From the NCBI RefSeq assembly GCF_020150455.1, contig NZ_CP083740.1, positions 1,860,001-1,924,000 of the forward strand: a stretch of DNA of 64,000 nucleotides, given 5' to 3'. Below are positions 1 to 8,801 of this stretch, one piece after another. A program made the translations under genes and the position numbers. The number at the start of each line of letters is the position of its first letter. Position 1 is the stretch's first letter. The notes beneath the pieces were generated by a model, which was not told the DNA's origin, searched no databases, and was given only the letters and a program-made list of their open reading frames with translations. This DNA comes from Bremerella sp. TYQ1 (GTDB taxonomy: Bacteria > Planctomycetota > Planctomycetia > Pirellulales > Pirellulaceae).

Positions 1-1011
1 GAGCTCGTTCAGAAAGCGATTTCCGAGTCGGCGGACGATGTCGTTTTGCGACCGGTGACGCCTGCCAAACTGCTTGTCCGTATCCGCGCGGCAGCCGCCA
101 TCCTGGAGGCCCGCGTTGCCGTATCCCAGCAATTTGGGCGCGATCCGCGCAAACGATACCCGGGCGAAGGGGCATTCCTAGGCACACTCCAGAACACGAT
201 CGAACAAATTTCGGTCCATGGCCATTGCGTCTGTGCAACCCTGTTTTCCGTATCGAACAGCCGCTCGGAACGTTACAGCCAGTGGTTGTCGGAGTTGGAA
301 GCGACCGCTTTGCCCGATTCACGCATCTTCGAGCTTTCTGGCGATCGCGTTGCTGTCATCACTCCAGCGACAACGCCTGATCAAGTAACCCACTGGGCCG
401 CCGATCAGATGGCCCAGGCATCGGTTCGAGATACTTCGCAATCGAACGTGCCTCCGCTTAGCGTCTCTGGCAGTTTCGTTAGCACGCGAAACGATTCAGC
501 TAGTAGCCAACAAATATCGCTTGTGTTGTCCGATCGGCTCAACTTGGCGATGAGTCTTGGGGAAGGGCTTCTCGTCGACGATGCGCTGGAAAGCCAATGG
601 CTGCCGCATCAACCGACAGGAAGCATCTTCGACGGCATGACTGCCCAGGATATTATGCGGCCAACGACGGTTCGCCTCCGCGATACCGATACGGCCCAGA
701 ATGCCTTGGAAACGATGAAGCTATGGAACGCGGACATCGCTCCGGTATTCAGCAGCGATGAAACATCGTGCGGTTTGATACGTACCGAAGACCTGACTGA
801 GCTGGAAGATAAACAACAAGCCATCGGCCGTTACTGCCTGCCGAATGTACCTCGCGTACGATGCGACTCCACATTCGACGAGTTCGTGGCGTTGTTCTCG
901 TCGAACGATTCTGCCTGGCTCCAGGTCCTTCGCAACAACGATCCTGTCGGTGTCATCCACTGCGACGATCTGACGTCGATGAACACCCCGGTGATGGTTT
1001 CGCTGCCGTAA
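1..1011 (+). CDS. Receiver-domain regulator with C-terminal CBS pair (5' partial)
   Basis: The reading frame is open from base 1, so the gene starts upstream of the window; the first in-frame TTG (46) is not a believable start. The first ~30 visible residues look like the end of a response-regulator receiver domain (a DDVVLRPVTPAKLLVRIRAA stretch resembling the KP-loop and last helix). A ~170-residue middle part, which I do not recognise with certainty (possibly a degenerate GGDEF-like fold), is followed by two CBS-like motifs; the first begins near MTAQDIMRPTTVRLRDTDT (about visible residue 212). CBS pairs usually bind adenine nucleotides, so the protein may couple phosphorylation to energy state. 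Ends in TAA at 1009-1011. Confidence 0.7.
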   Translation, partial: ELVQKAISESADDVVLRPVTPAKLLVRIRAAAAILEARVAVSQQFGRDPRKRYPGEGAFLGTLQNTIEQISVHGHCVCATLFSVSNSRSERYSQWLSELEATALPDSRIFELSGDRVAVITPATTPDQVTHWAADQMAQASVRDTSQSNVPPLSVSGSFVSTRNDSASSQQISLVLSDRLNLAMSLGEGLLVDDALESQWLPHQPTGSIFDGMTAQDIMRPTTVRLRDTDTAQNALETMKLWNADIAPVFSSDETSCGLIRTEDLTELEDKQQAIGRYCLPNVPRVRCDSTFDEFVALFSSNDSAWLQVLRNNDPVGVIHCDDLTSMNTPVMVSLP

Positions 1012-1204
1012 AGCTTTACGCACGCAATTTGCATCCACCAACAAGCTTTCGTCCTAACGGCCGTAATACCAAATCGGTATGCAGCTTTCGTACTTGGCCG
1101 CGAACATTTACCCGTGGCGATGCCTCCCTGTAAGCCGGAGTGTTTAACCGAAATAACACCATGCCGACCTTAGCGACGGCATGGCATTTGAATCGGTTTG
1201 CACA

Positions 1205-2524
1205 CTAATCGTTGCCTGCGACGACGGTGAAGTAACTCCCCACGACCAGGTCGAAATACTCCGGTCGCATTTCCATCGGGAAGCCTTTGTAGACACAGTA
1301 ATTGCGGATCTGCGTCAAAAGGTCGCGCGGCTGGCAGCGTCGCATCGGACGATTTACTGGAGCGTAGTGATTGTCGATCAAATGCGTGATCGATTCTTCG
1401 TCGTAGCGGCAACCGAACTGCTTCGAGAAGATTTGAAAGAGCTTGTGGAACTCTTCCTGCGAAGCATCTTCCACTTCGATCTTATAAGGTATTCGCCGCA
1501 GAAATGCGTCGTCGGTCAAGTCCGATGGCTCGAGGTTGGTCGAGAATATAATCAACTGCTCGAAGGGAACCTGAATCTTCTTACCGTTAGGAAGTGCCAG
1601 GTAGTCGACACGGTTTTCCAGCGGAACGATCCAGCGGTTGAGTAGTTCTTGCGGCTCCATTCGCTGACGGCCGAAGTCATCGATCAGGAGGCTCCCACAG
1701 TTGCTCTTCATCTGCAGTGGGGCTTCGCAAATGTTGTTGATTGGATCGAAACGGATTTCGAGACTGTCCATCGTCAGCTCGCCACCAACAACCACCGTGG
1801 GCCGGCGAACTTTAATCCAGCGTTTGTCGAAGTTGTCGGACTTGATGATGCTGTTTTCGTCTTGATCGACCGCTTCGTGGAAAGCTGCGTCGAACAGCTT
1901 GATGAACTGGCCATCTTCAACAACAGTACGTGGAATCCAGATTTCCTGGCCGTAACAGGCCGTAATTCGCTTGGCGAGTGTCGTTTTGCCGTTACCTGGG
2001 GCACCGTAAAGAAAGAGCCCAGCTCCCGAATTCACAGCCGGTCCGAGTCGATCGAACATGCCGGGCTCAACCGAAAGTCCGTCGAACGCTCGGCGGAGGT
2101 CTTCCTCTTTCGGGGTTTCGTTACGCACCGATTGGGCTTCGACCGACGTGATATAGTCGTCCAGCGATACCGGAGCCGGCCCGAAGTAGGCACACGACTG
2201 CATGTACGTTTGAGCTCGCGAACGGCCCTGATCGGTCAGTGTATAGGTGTAGTCATTCAGCGGAGCCGAACCGCAGTGGGTGATCAACTGTCGCGTTCGC
2301 AGCGACGTAAGAATGCCTTCTACGACGCCAAACGGCAGGCAAATATGCTCGGCCGTCTTTCGACCACTCAACGAGCCAATGTTCAGGTACAGCTTCAAGA
2401 TGATCGACTCGACCAGCGTCTGCGATAACTGAGTGTCCTCTAAAGTCTTGGGTTCTTCAGGACGAAAACCATCATCTGCTAGCAGGGCGGCAAGAAGACC
2501 TGTTTTCAGTTCCGTTCCGGACAT
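1205..2524 (-). CDS. AAA-family ATPase, planctomycete type
   Basis: 439 residues. The first ~120 look like winged-helix modules (VVEGILTSLRTRQLITHCGS and a TLTDQGRSRA segment). The ATPase core has a Walker A GAPGNGKTT at about 174-182, a Walker B LLIDDFGR near 279-286 and a sensor-1-like LIIFSTNLEP near 325-334. There are no membrane segments, so it is a cytosolic ATPase. It is transcribed away from the next gene across a 348-bp divergent spacer. The substrate is unknown. The layout, a DNA-binding-like N-terminus plus AAA core, resembles ATPases used in regulation or protein remodelling, but I do not assign a pathway. Confidence 0.8.
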   Translation of the reverse strand: MSGTELKTGLLAALLADDGFRPEEPKTLEDTQLSQTLVESIILKLYLNIGSLSGRKTAEHICLPFGVVEGILTSLRTRQLITHCGSAPLNDYTYTLTDQGRSRAQTYMQSCAYFGPAPVSLDDYITSVEAQSVRNETPKEEDLRRAFDGLSVEPGMFDRLGPAVNSGAGLFLYGAPGNGKTTLAKRITACYGQEIWIPRTVVEDGQFIKLFDAAFHEAVDQDENSIIKSDNFDKRWIKVRRPTVVVGGELTMDSLEIRFDPINNICEAPLQMKSNCGSLLIDDFGRQRMEPQELLNRWIVPLENRVDYLALPNGKKIQVPFEQLIIFSTNLEPSDLTDDAFLRRIPYKIEVEDASQEEFHKLFQIFSKQFGCRYDEESITHLIDNHYAPVNRPMRRCQPRDLLTQIRNYCVYKGFPMEMRPEYFDLVVGSYFTVVAGND

Positions 2525-2872
2525 AGTATGAATTCCGCGAGGCTTGTTTAGGTAAAGAGAGAAGACCGCTTAGGCGCATAGCACTGAAAAAGCTTAGGTC
2601 CCGAGCACGGTAATTGCCGCTCAAAACGGCTTTTTTCGGGCAATTTTCACTATTTGGAAAATTTTGCCACGGCAGCTAGCGCCCTGTCGTTTCTGTTCCT
2701 TATAACAACATCCCACGGGAATCTTCGCGCTAGCAACCAACATGTGGTGTCTTATGAGCTACGCTTGACTCTGTGACGATAATAATAAGCATAACGGGTA
2801 AGCAGGTTCGTATTTCTTGCCGAGCCCTTTCATGGTAGGTTCTGCAAATCACCAAACCACGCGAGTCGAACC
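2525..2872. other. Divergent intergenic spacer
   Basis: 348 bp between the divergently transcribed AAA ATPase gene and the 64-residue gene; both promoters should lie here. A short GCCG/CGGC hairpin followed by six T (2616-2636) could act as a weak terminator on the + strand. I see no gene or repeat in it. Confidence 0.4.
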
Positions 2873-3067
2873 ATGGCCAACGAAAAAGCCAAACTGCTGT
2901 TAGAAAACTGCAACGATTACTTCGAGCGAATCTCCGCCGTACAATCGGCCCTGCATTTGGGCATGTCGATGGAGGAAATCGAAGACTATTTGGATTGGCT
3001 GCGTCTGCTTCGCTCGGAGAATTGCGAAATGGCGGCCGCAGGCAGTAGCAGCGCTCCGGGAGCTTAA
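2873..3067 (+). CDS. Small conserved-looking protein, 64 aa
   Basis: Starts at ATG 2873. The product is helical and acidic, with an internal pattern (SAVQSALHLGMSMEEIEDYL) reminiscent of small helix-turn-helix-like or adaptor proteins, and a low-complexity Ala/Gly/Ser tail. Codon use and GC match the neighbouring core genes, which supports a real gene. Function unknown. The following 59-residue gene converges on it from the other strand, and an inverted repeat GTGCCA/TGGCAC at 3079-3096 between them may act as a terminator. Confidence 0.55.
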   Translation: MANEKAKLLLENCNDYFERISAVQSALHLGMSMEEIEDYLDWLRLLRSENCEMAAAGSSSAPGA

Positions 3068-3130
3068 ACGTCCTTCTGTGCCATGAGAATTGGCACCGTC
3101 AGATAGGCGTTTTCCCGGACCACTCTTCTC

Positions 3131-3310
3131 TTACTGCTCGAGCTTCTTCAGCATCTCAATTGCTTGTCGAGCGTTTTGCAAGCCACCAATTCGCTGAATG
3201 AACAGCTGAACTCCCAAAAGTTCATTGGGTGAAAGCAGGTCTTGCCCGTACTCCAGCAGGATCTCGAGTTCGTGGGCAGGCAGGTGTTCAATCTCGACTC
3301 TTGAAAGCAT
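3131..3310 (-). CDS. Small leucine-rich helical protein, 59 aa
   Basis: An open frame of 59 codons from ATG (3310-3308) to TAA (3133-3131). The translation begins MLSRVEIEHLPAHELEILLE and ends QAIEMLKKLEQ. The regular Leu/Ile spacing, amphipathic helices and high-GC third positions argue for a real small cytosolic protein rather than a chance frame. It converges with the 64-residue gene. Function unknown; a helical adaptor or regulator is plausible. No clear Shine-Dalgarno is visible, which is not unusual in planctomycetes. Confidence 0.55.
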   Translation of the reverse strand: MLSRVEIEHLPAHELEILLEYGQDLLSPNELLGVQLFIQRIGGLQNARQAIEMLKKLEQ

Positions 3311-3662
3311 GGAAGTATCCGATCCGTGTCCAAATCCTAAGCAGCAACTATCGAGATGTATCGGAACGAAACAGGCTTGGTGTTAGGACCGCGTTGCTTT
3401 GTTCGCCTCTGAATGAACATATTCTCGGGGGATGATAACTACTTATCGGACTGACCGGTAAAACCTGTGCTTCCTGATAGCACGCTGCGATTGCGTTCGG
3501 GCGATCCAGACCCCTTGTATTCGATCTGCGCCGCGATTATGGCGTTGTCGGCAACAAAGGATTAACCATTCTAACCGTACCATTTCTGCCTTGCGGCAGG
3601 CCGGCAACAGCACTACTATTGCCGCCGCAATCATCTCTCCGTTCTGAAAGGATTCGATCGAA
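3311..3662. other. Intergenic spacer upstream of methyltransferase gene
   Basis: 352 bp with no convincing gene. It should contain the promoters of the small minus-strand gene and the methyltransferase gene. I see no repeats or RNA structures that I can support. Confidence 0.35.
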
Positions 3663-4556
3663 GTGAGCTCTCCCGAAGTCCTCGGCCAGTTTATTCCGCT
3701 GCACTACCACTATGACATGCTCCGCGACAATTACCGGATGACTTCGTTTCAGCAGGCGATTGCTGCGACGGTTAAGCCCGGGATGACGGTGGTCGACTTA
3801 GGCGGAGGAACCGGCGTTCTCTCTTACTTTGCCGCGATGGAAGGGGCCAAAGTCTATTACGTCGAGCGGAATCCAGAACTTGTCGAGGTGGCTCGGCGCT
3901 TTCTTCGCATGAACAAAGTCGAAGACCGCGTGACAATTGTTCACCAGGATGCCACTCAGTTCGTTCCGCCTGAACCGGTCGACGTGGTAACCTGCGAGAT
4001 GCTGCATGTCGGTTTAGTCCGAGAAAAACAGACCGAAGTAATCGAGACGTTCAAGCGACAATACATGGCCAAGCATGGCTCGAAGCTGCCACGCTTTATT
4101 CCCGAGGCGACGCTTCTGGCCGTTCAACCGGTCATGCAAGCGTACGAGTTTGCTGGCTTTCATGCCCCGGTCCCATTGTTTCAGCCGCCGGTCGCGGAAG
4201 TGCAAGGGACGACCGAACTCGGTATGCCAGCGGTGTACGAGACCGTGATCTACGACGAAGCGTACGCGCATGAGGTCGACTGGAAAGGAACACTGACAAT
4301 GCAGCGTGGTGGCACGCTCAATGGCTGGCGACTGGTAACGAAGAACGTGCTATCGGTCCTTGTCGAAGAACAGTCCGAGATCTGCTGGCACAATCAGTAC
4401 CTGGTCATGCCACTCGACGAACCGATCGAAGTCGAAACGGGAGATCGCGTCGATGTGCAAATTCGCTATCAATTTTGCACGGAACTGAATGACTTGTGGA
4501 ATGGGGTTTCCCAACAGAAGGCCCCACAAACGTTGGTCAAACGCCTGTCTGCTTAG
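3663..4556 (+). CDS. SAM-dependent methyltransferase, protein arginine methyltransferase-like
   Basis: 297 residues, GTG start (SSPEVLGQFIPLHYHYDML). The class I SAM-binding motif VVDLGGGTGVLSYFAAMEGA is at about 43-62, followed by an acidic ribose-binding position in VYYVERNPE. CEMLHVGLVREKQTE sits where PRMTs have their double-E loop, although only part of that motif is kept. The C-terminal ~130 residues are beta-rich (YLVMPLDEPIEVETGDRVDV), like the PRMT beta-barrel. It would transfer a methyl group from SAM to a protein or small-molecule substrate in the cytosol. A true arginine methyltransferase is possible but not proven by the sequence. Confidence 0.7.
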   Translation: MSSPEVLGQFIPLHYHYDMLRDNYRMTSFQQAIAATVKPGMTVVDLGGGTGVLSYFAAMEGAKVYYVERNPELVEVARRFLRMNKVEDRVTIVHQDATQFVPPEPVDVVTCEMLHVGLVREKQTEVIETFKRQYMAKHGSKLPRFIPEATLLAVQPVMQAYEFAGFHAPVPLFQPPVAEVQGTTELGMPAVYETVIYDEAYAHEVDWKGTLTMQRGGTLNGWRLVTKNVLSVLVEEQSEICWHNQYLVMPLDEPIEVETGDRVDVQIRYQFCTELNDLWNGVSQQKAPQTLVKRLSA

Positions 4557-4749
4557 GCCCAACGTCCTCTCGTAACGATTATTCCGGTCGTGAAGGCCAC
4601 GAGCATGCCTCGAAGCTGGCACGGCGGAATGGACTTCGTGTTGATCTGACCTAGGTTTTCTTAGCTTTCCCGCGTCTGGGGACCGTTCGACTTGCGCAAC
4701 AGTCCTGCTTGAGACGTGATGGATTCAAGCCGCAACCTTTCAGATTGAC

Positions 4750-6249
4750 ATGAAAATGACCGCGAATCGACCAGGGGTATTCGCCCTCTTTGCCTGGTTA
4801 AGCCCGATTGTTATGGGTGTAACCTTGGTAGCCGCTTCCGTAGCTATCGCCATGCAACCGGCCGCAGCATCGCTGCCGCTGATGATTGCATTGGGGGGTA
4901 TCTCTCTTGCGCTAGCCCTGAGCCTGATCCAGCGAACTTCGTACCGCAAGCTCTCGCACAAGCTTTACGATCAGCTCGAACAACTGGCCGCCATGTCTTC
5001 GGACGATCTCGATCCGGAACGCTTTCAACAGCAGCTTTTGAAAGCCAACTTATCGGATCGAGCACGTGCCATCCTCAGCGAGATCTATCAGTGCATCGAT
5101 CGCGATCGTGAAAAGATTTTCGAGTTCCAGCAAAAGTCGGCCAGCAGCGAAGTCAAAGCCCACCTGGCTGAATCGCGAGCATCGCAAATTTATTGGGTCA
5201 TCGAAGGCCTCACCGAACCGGTCGTGATGGTCAATCAATATGGCGAGATCACGCTGATGAACCCAGCCGCGGTCAACTTGTTTGGCCTGCACGAGGTTCC
5301 CAAGGGAGTCTCTGTTGAGAAAGGGCTGAACTGCGATTCACTAGTGCAGCTGTTAAATGAAACACGTCGCCGCAAGTTGAAATCGACCCGGCTGGCAGAG
5401 ATTGAATTAGCGGATCCCGACGGAGAAAAGCACTGGTATCGCGTCACCGTGAATACGGTCGCCGAAGGGGAACATGAAGGGGCTGCCGATACCGCGTTTG
5501 GTGCGGTTGCCGTCATGCGCGACATTAGTGGATACAAAGCGATTCAACGTCGCAACGCTGAATTCGTTTCGGCGGTCAGCCATGAAATGAAGACGCCACT
5601 GGCCGGAATTAAAGCCTACACCGAGCTACTTGCCGATGGCGAAGCGGAAGACGAAGAGACGCGGGACGAATTCCTGGGTGTCATCAGCGGTCAGGCCGAT
5701 CGCCTGCAACGTCTGATCGACAACCTGCTGAACCTGGCACGTATCGAAGCTGGCGTGGTGAGTGTCAGCAAGAAGCCACGATCGTTGAACGACCTTCTGG
5801 AAGAAGCAGCCGCCATCGTTCAGCCCACCGCCGAGCAAAAGCAGATCACGCTGAAAGTCGAACTCAGTCCGATGTACCTCGGCGTACTGGCCGATCGCGA
5901 CATGATCTTGCAGTCGGCAATCAACTTGCTCTCGAACGCCATTAAGTACACCCCAGACGGTGGCAACGTGACGCTTCGCAGTCGAATGTCAGACCGTGAA
6001 GTCCATTTCGAGGTGGAAGACACCGGCGTCGGCCTGAGCCCGGAAGACTGTGAAATGGTCTTCGAGAAGTTCTATCGCGTGAAGAAGGACCAGAAGATGG
6101 CCTCAGGGACAGGCCTCGGTCTGCCACTCGCGAAGCATATTGTTGAAGACGTCCATGGCGGTAACTTGACCGTCAAAAGCGAGCTCTGCAAGGGAAGTAC
6201 GTTCATGATTGCCCTGCCAACCGTACAAGTGATCGAACACGCGACGTGA
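4750..6249 (+). CDS. Membrane sensor histidine kinase with PAS domain
   Basis: 499 residues. Two N-terminal hydrophobic segments (about 8-28 and 38-58) anchor it in the membrane with almost no periplasmic loop, so sensing is probably intramembrane or cytosolic. A coiled region leads to a PAS domain (about 135-260, IYWVIEGLTEPVVMVNQYGE). The HisKA phospho-acceptor is in FVSAVSHEMKTPLAGIKAY, His about residue 278. The HATPase_c domain shows the N box NLLSNAIKYTPDGG, G1 DTGVGL and G2 GTGLGLPLAKH. The architecture matches VicK/PhoR-type kinases. The response regulator gene follows after 38 bp, so the two should form a pair. Confidence 0.92.
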   Translation: MKMTANRPGVFALFAWLSPIVMGVTLVAASVAIAMQPAAASLPLMIALGGISLALALSLIQRTSYRKLSHKLYDQLEQLAAMSSDDLDPERFQQQLLKANLSDRARAILSEIYQCIDRDREKIFEFQQKSASSEVKAHLAESRASQIYWVIEGLTEPVVMVNQYGEITLMNPAAVNLFGLHEVPKGVSVEKGLNCDSLVQLLNETRRRKLKSTRLAEIELADPDGEKHWYRVTVNTVAEGEHEGAADTAFGAVAVMRDISGYKAIQRRNAEFVSAVSHEMKTPLAGIKAYTELLADGEAEDEETRDEFLGVISGQADRLQRLIDNLLNLARIEAGVVSVSKKPRSLNDLLEEAAAIVQPTAEQKQITLKVELSPMYLGVLADRDMILQSAINLLSNAIKYTPDGGNVTLRSRMSDREVHFEVEDTGVGLSPEDCEMVFEKFYRVKKDQKMASGTGLGLPLAKHIVEDVHGGNLTVKSELCKGSTFMIALPTVQVIEHAT

Positions 6250-6287
6250 ATCGCGACCCCATAAAGACGTATCGAGGAGACATAACG

Positions 6288-6689
6288 ATGTCTGTCAAAG
6301 TACTAATCGCCGACGATGAGATGCACATCCTGCGTGCCGCCGAATTCAAGCTGAAACGAAGTGGCTTCGACGTGACGTGCGTGGAAGATGGCCAGGAAGC
6401 CTGGGAAGCAATCCAAGCGAATCGGCCAGACATCTTGATTACCGACTTCCACATGCCGCGAATGGATGGGCTGATGCTTAGCCGAAACGTTCGCGAGCAT
6501 AGCGAGACAGCTGACCTGCCGATCATCATGCTGACCGCAAAAGGCTTCGATCTTTCAGGCGACGACGGCACATCGGAACTTGGAATCGCGGCTGTGCTCG
6601 CGAAACCGTTTAGCCCGCGTGGCTTGGTGCAGTGCATCCAGGAAGTGCTGGAAACAGGCAAGTATGTTCCCAGCGTCGCGACTTTTTAG
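6288..6689 (+). CDS. Single-domain response regulator (CheY-like receiver)
   Basis: Starts at ATG 6288, with a good ribosome-binding site (AGGAGA, 6275-6280) 7 bp upstream; the open frame extends further 5' but without support. 133 residues, essentially a lone receiver domain: acidic pair in VLIADDEMHI, phospho-Asp in DILITDFHMPRMDG, conserved Thr in IIMLTAKGF, Lys in AVLAKPFSP. There is no output domain, so it must act by protein contact. Immediate neighbours are the kinase upstream and a STAS protein downstream, followed by the secretion ATPase. A role in controlling the secretion/pilus motor is inferred from this order. Confidence 0.9.
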   Translation: MSVKVLIADDEMHILRAAEFKLKRSGFDVTCVEDGQEAWEAIQANRPDILITDFHMPRMDGLMLSRNVREHSETADLPIIMLTAKGFDLSGDDGTSELGIAAVLAKPFSPRGLVQCIQEVLETGKYVPSVATF

Positions 6690-6705
6690 TGAATTGAAAT
6701 AGCGA

Positions 6706-7032
6706 ATGAATCTGTCGACTGAAATCTTTGGCGCCGTCATGGTGGTCCATACTCCCGAAGAACTGGGAGAGGATCAGGCAGACAACGTCCGCGCGTTCCT
6801 CGAATCGCGTGAACGCCAAAAACTGATCGTCGATCTGGACGGCACGGAAACGATTGACAGTGTCGGTCTGGAAACGTTGCTCGACGTGCAAGATACGTTG
6901 CGTGAACGTGGCGGAGATCTTCGCATTGCTACAGCCAATCACGCCAATCGCAAGATTCTGGAAATTACGCGTCTTGATTCAATGCTGGAAGTCTTCGACA
7001 GCGTGATCGACGCCGTCAAGAGTTTCGCCTAA
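6706..7032 (+). CDS. STAS-domain protein (anti-sigma-factor antagonist type)
   Basis: 108 residues forming a single STAS domain. The motif LIVDLDGTETIDSVGLETLL contains the Ser (DSVG) that is phosphorylated in SpoIIAA/RsbV-type antagonists. It lies 16 bp after the receiver gene and 10 bp before the GspE-like ATPase gene, so all should be co-transcribed. STAS proteins normally bind a partner-switching kinase or form part of a signalling scaffold. No RsbW-like kinase is visible here, so the partner is unknown. Confidence 0.85.
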   Translation: MNLSTEIFGAVMVVHTPEELGEDQADNVRAFLESRERQKLIVDLDGTETIDSVGLETLLDVQDTLRERGGDLRIATANHANRKILEITRLDSMLEVFDSVIDAVKSFA

Positions 7033-7042
7033 GCAGGAAAGG

Positions 7043-8782
7043 ATGCATGCCATGGAATCGATGATGAATCCGACGACGAGTGCTCCACCCCGATTGGGTA
7101 ACTTGCTCATTCGCCGTGGTTATGTAACCGTCGAACAGTTAGAAGAGGCACTTGCCTATCAAAAGGCCCGCGGCCGTGGCAAGCTGCTCGGCGAGATTTT
7201 AGTCGAGCTCGATTTCTGCTCGGAAGATCACGTCATCGAGTGTCTCGCCACCGAGTATGGTGTACCGCATGCCCGACTGGAAGCTCGGCTGTACGATCCG
7301 AAAGTGGTCGACTTATTGCCACGTGAGTACATCGAAAAGCATGGCATCTTCCCGCTGTTCAAGATTCGCGGCGTGCTGAGTGTGGCTCTTTCGGAGCTCT
7401 CGAACCTCTTCTTAATCGACGAAATCAAGAATCAAACCGGTCTACAAGTCCAGATTGTCGCGGCGTCGACTAAAGATATCCGCCGCATGATCTCGCAGCT
7501 GCCAGACTCGCGAGTCTTTGTCATCGACGACATCATCGAAGACAACAACGAGACCGAAGTCACGCTGATCGAAGACGCGATTGAAGATATCGGCGACGTC
7601 GAAGAAATCGCGGGACAGTCGCCGGTCATTCGCCTGGTGAACTACGTCGTGTACAACGCGGTGAAGGAAGGGGCGAGCGATATTCACATCGAGCCTGCCG
7701 AACGCTGCATGCGAGTGCGATACCGTATCGACGGTAAGCTGCACAAGTCGCTGGAAGTGCCGATTCACTTGCTCAACGCGGTCAGCAGCCGTATTAAGAT
7801 TATGGCCGGCCTCGACATCAGTGAACGCCGCTTGCCGCAAGATGGTCGTGTGAACGTGATGCTCGACTCACGCAAGATCGACCTTCGTGTGAGTACGTTC
7901 CCAGGAAACCGGGGCGAGAAGACGGTGATTCGTGTTCTCGATACCAAGAAGGTTACGCTCGTTCTGAAGAACCTGGGCTTCGCGGAAGATATCCTGACGC
8001 GTCTTTCGGCCAATGTGCATGCCCCTAACGGTATCGTCCTGGTGACAGGGCCAACAGGTAGTGGTAAATCGACGACGCTGTACGCAGCGCTCAATGAAAT
8101 TGCCACGATGGAAAACAACATCTGTACGGTCGAAGACCCAATCGAATACCACCTGCCGCTGATCAACCAGTTCCAAGTCCAGGAACGTGTCGGCCTGACG
8201 TTCTCGGTGGCGCTGCGAACACTGTTGCGGCAAGACCCCGACGTGATCATGGTGGGTGAAATTCGTGACGAAGAGACCGGCCGTACAGCCATTCAAGCCG
8301 CTCTCACAGGGCACTTGGTGCTTAGTACGCTTCACACGAACAACGCTCTTTCAGCGGTCACACGATTGGTGAACATGGGCGTCGAACCTTACTTAATTGG
8401 TGCGGCCCTGAATATGGTGCTCGCCCAGCGGCTCGTTCGTCGTATTTGTCCGAAGTGCAGCGAATCGTACGAACCAGATCGCAATCTCAAGCGTGCCCTG
8501 GAACGGATGGGCTACGAAATCGATTCGTTCCGCCGTGGCGTGGGATGTCGTGCTTGCCGCAATACCGGGTACAGCGGACGTATCGGTGTGCATGAATTGC
8601 TCACGATCTCGGACGAACTACGAGATGCCATCGTCAACGGCGCATCGCTGGCCGAGATGCGTAAGATCGCCCAGAACAATAACTCGCTGATCGGAATGCA
8701 GCTGGACGGCTACCGAAAAGTCAAGGAAGGGATCACTACCGTCGAAGAAGTGATTCACGCGACGGGAGATATCGTCTACTAA
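7043..8782 (+). CDS. gspE: GspE/PilB-type secretion or pilus assembly ATPase
   Basis: 579 residues from ATG 7043; ATG 7052 (MESMMNPTTS) is an alternative start and sits at better spacing from the AGGAAAGG at 7035-7042. The N-terminal MshEN/GspE-N domain (LGNLLIRRGYVTVEQLEEAL) is followed by the N2 domain (EGASDIHIEPAERCMRVRYR) and the ATPase core: Walker A GPTGSGKST at about 336-344, an Asp box around ICTVEDPIEY, Walker B VIMVGEIRDEET and a His box LSTLHTNNA. Two Cys pairs (CPKC, CRAC) at about 468-505 form the zinc site typical of GspE/PilB. It powers pseudopilus or pilus assembly from the cytosolic face of the inner membrane. gspF follows directly. Confidence 0.95.
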   Translation: MHAMESMMNPTTSAPPRLGNLLIRRGYVTVEQLEEALAYQKARGRGKLLGEILVELDFCSEDHVIECLATEYGVPHARLEARLYDPKVVDLLPREYIEKHGIFPLFKIRGVLSVALSELSNLFLIDEIKNQTGLQVQIVAASTKDIRRMISQLPDSRVFVIDDIIEDNNETEVTLIEDAIEDIGDVEEIAGQSPVIRLVNYVVYNAVKEGASDIHIEPAERCMRVRYRIDGKLHKSLEVPIHLLNAVSSRIKIMAGLDISERRLPQDGRVNVMLDSRKIDLRVSTFPGNRGEKTVIRVLDTKKVTLVLKNLGFAEDILTRLSANVHAPNGIVLVTGPTGSGKSTTLYAALNEIATMENNICTVEDPIEYHLPLINQFQVQERVGLTFSVALRTLLRQDPDVIMVGEIRDEETGRTAIQAALTGHLVLSTLHTNNALSAVTRLVNMGVEPYLIGAALNMVLAQRLVRRICPKCSESYEPDRNLKRALERMGYEIDSFRRGVGCRACRNTGYSGRIGVHELLTISDELRDAIVNGASLAEMRKIAQNNNSLIGMQLDGYRKVKEGITTVEEVIHATGDIVY

Positions 8783-8801
8783 AACCTCGACGTCATAAGC
8801 C

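Noticed and set aside
1649..2428. 259-codon plus-strand frame antisense to the AAA ATPase gene.
   Set aside because: The minus strand carries clear ATPase motifs with good codon use; this one is a shadow.
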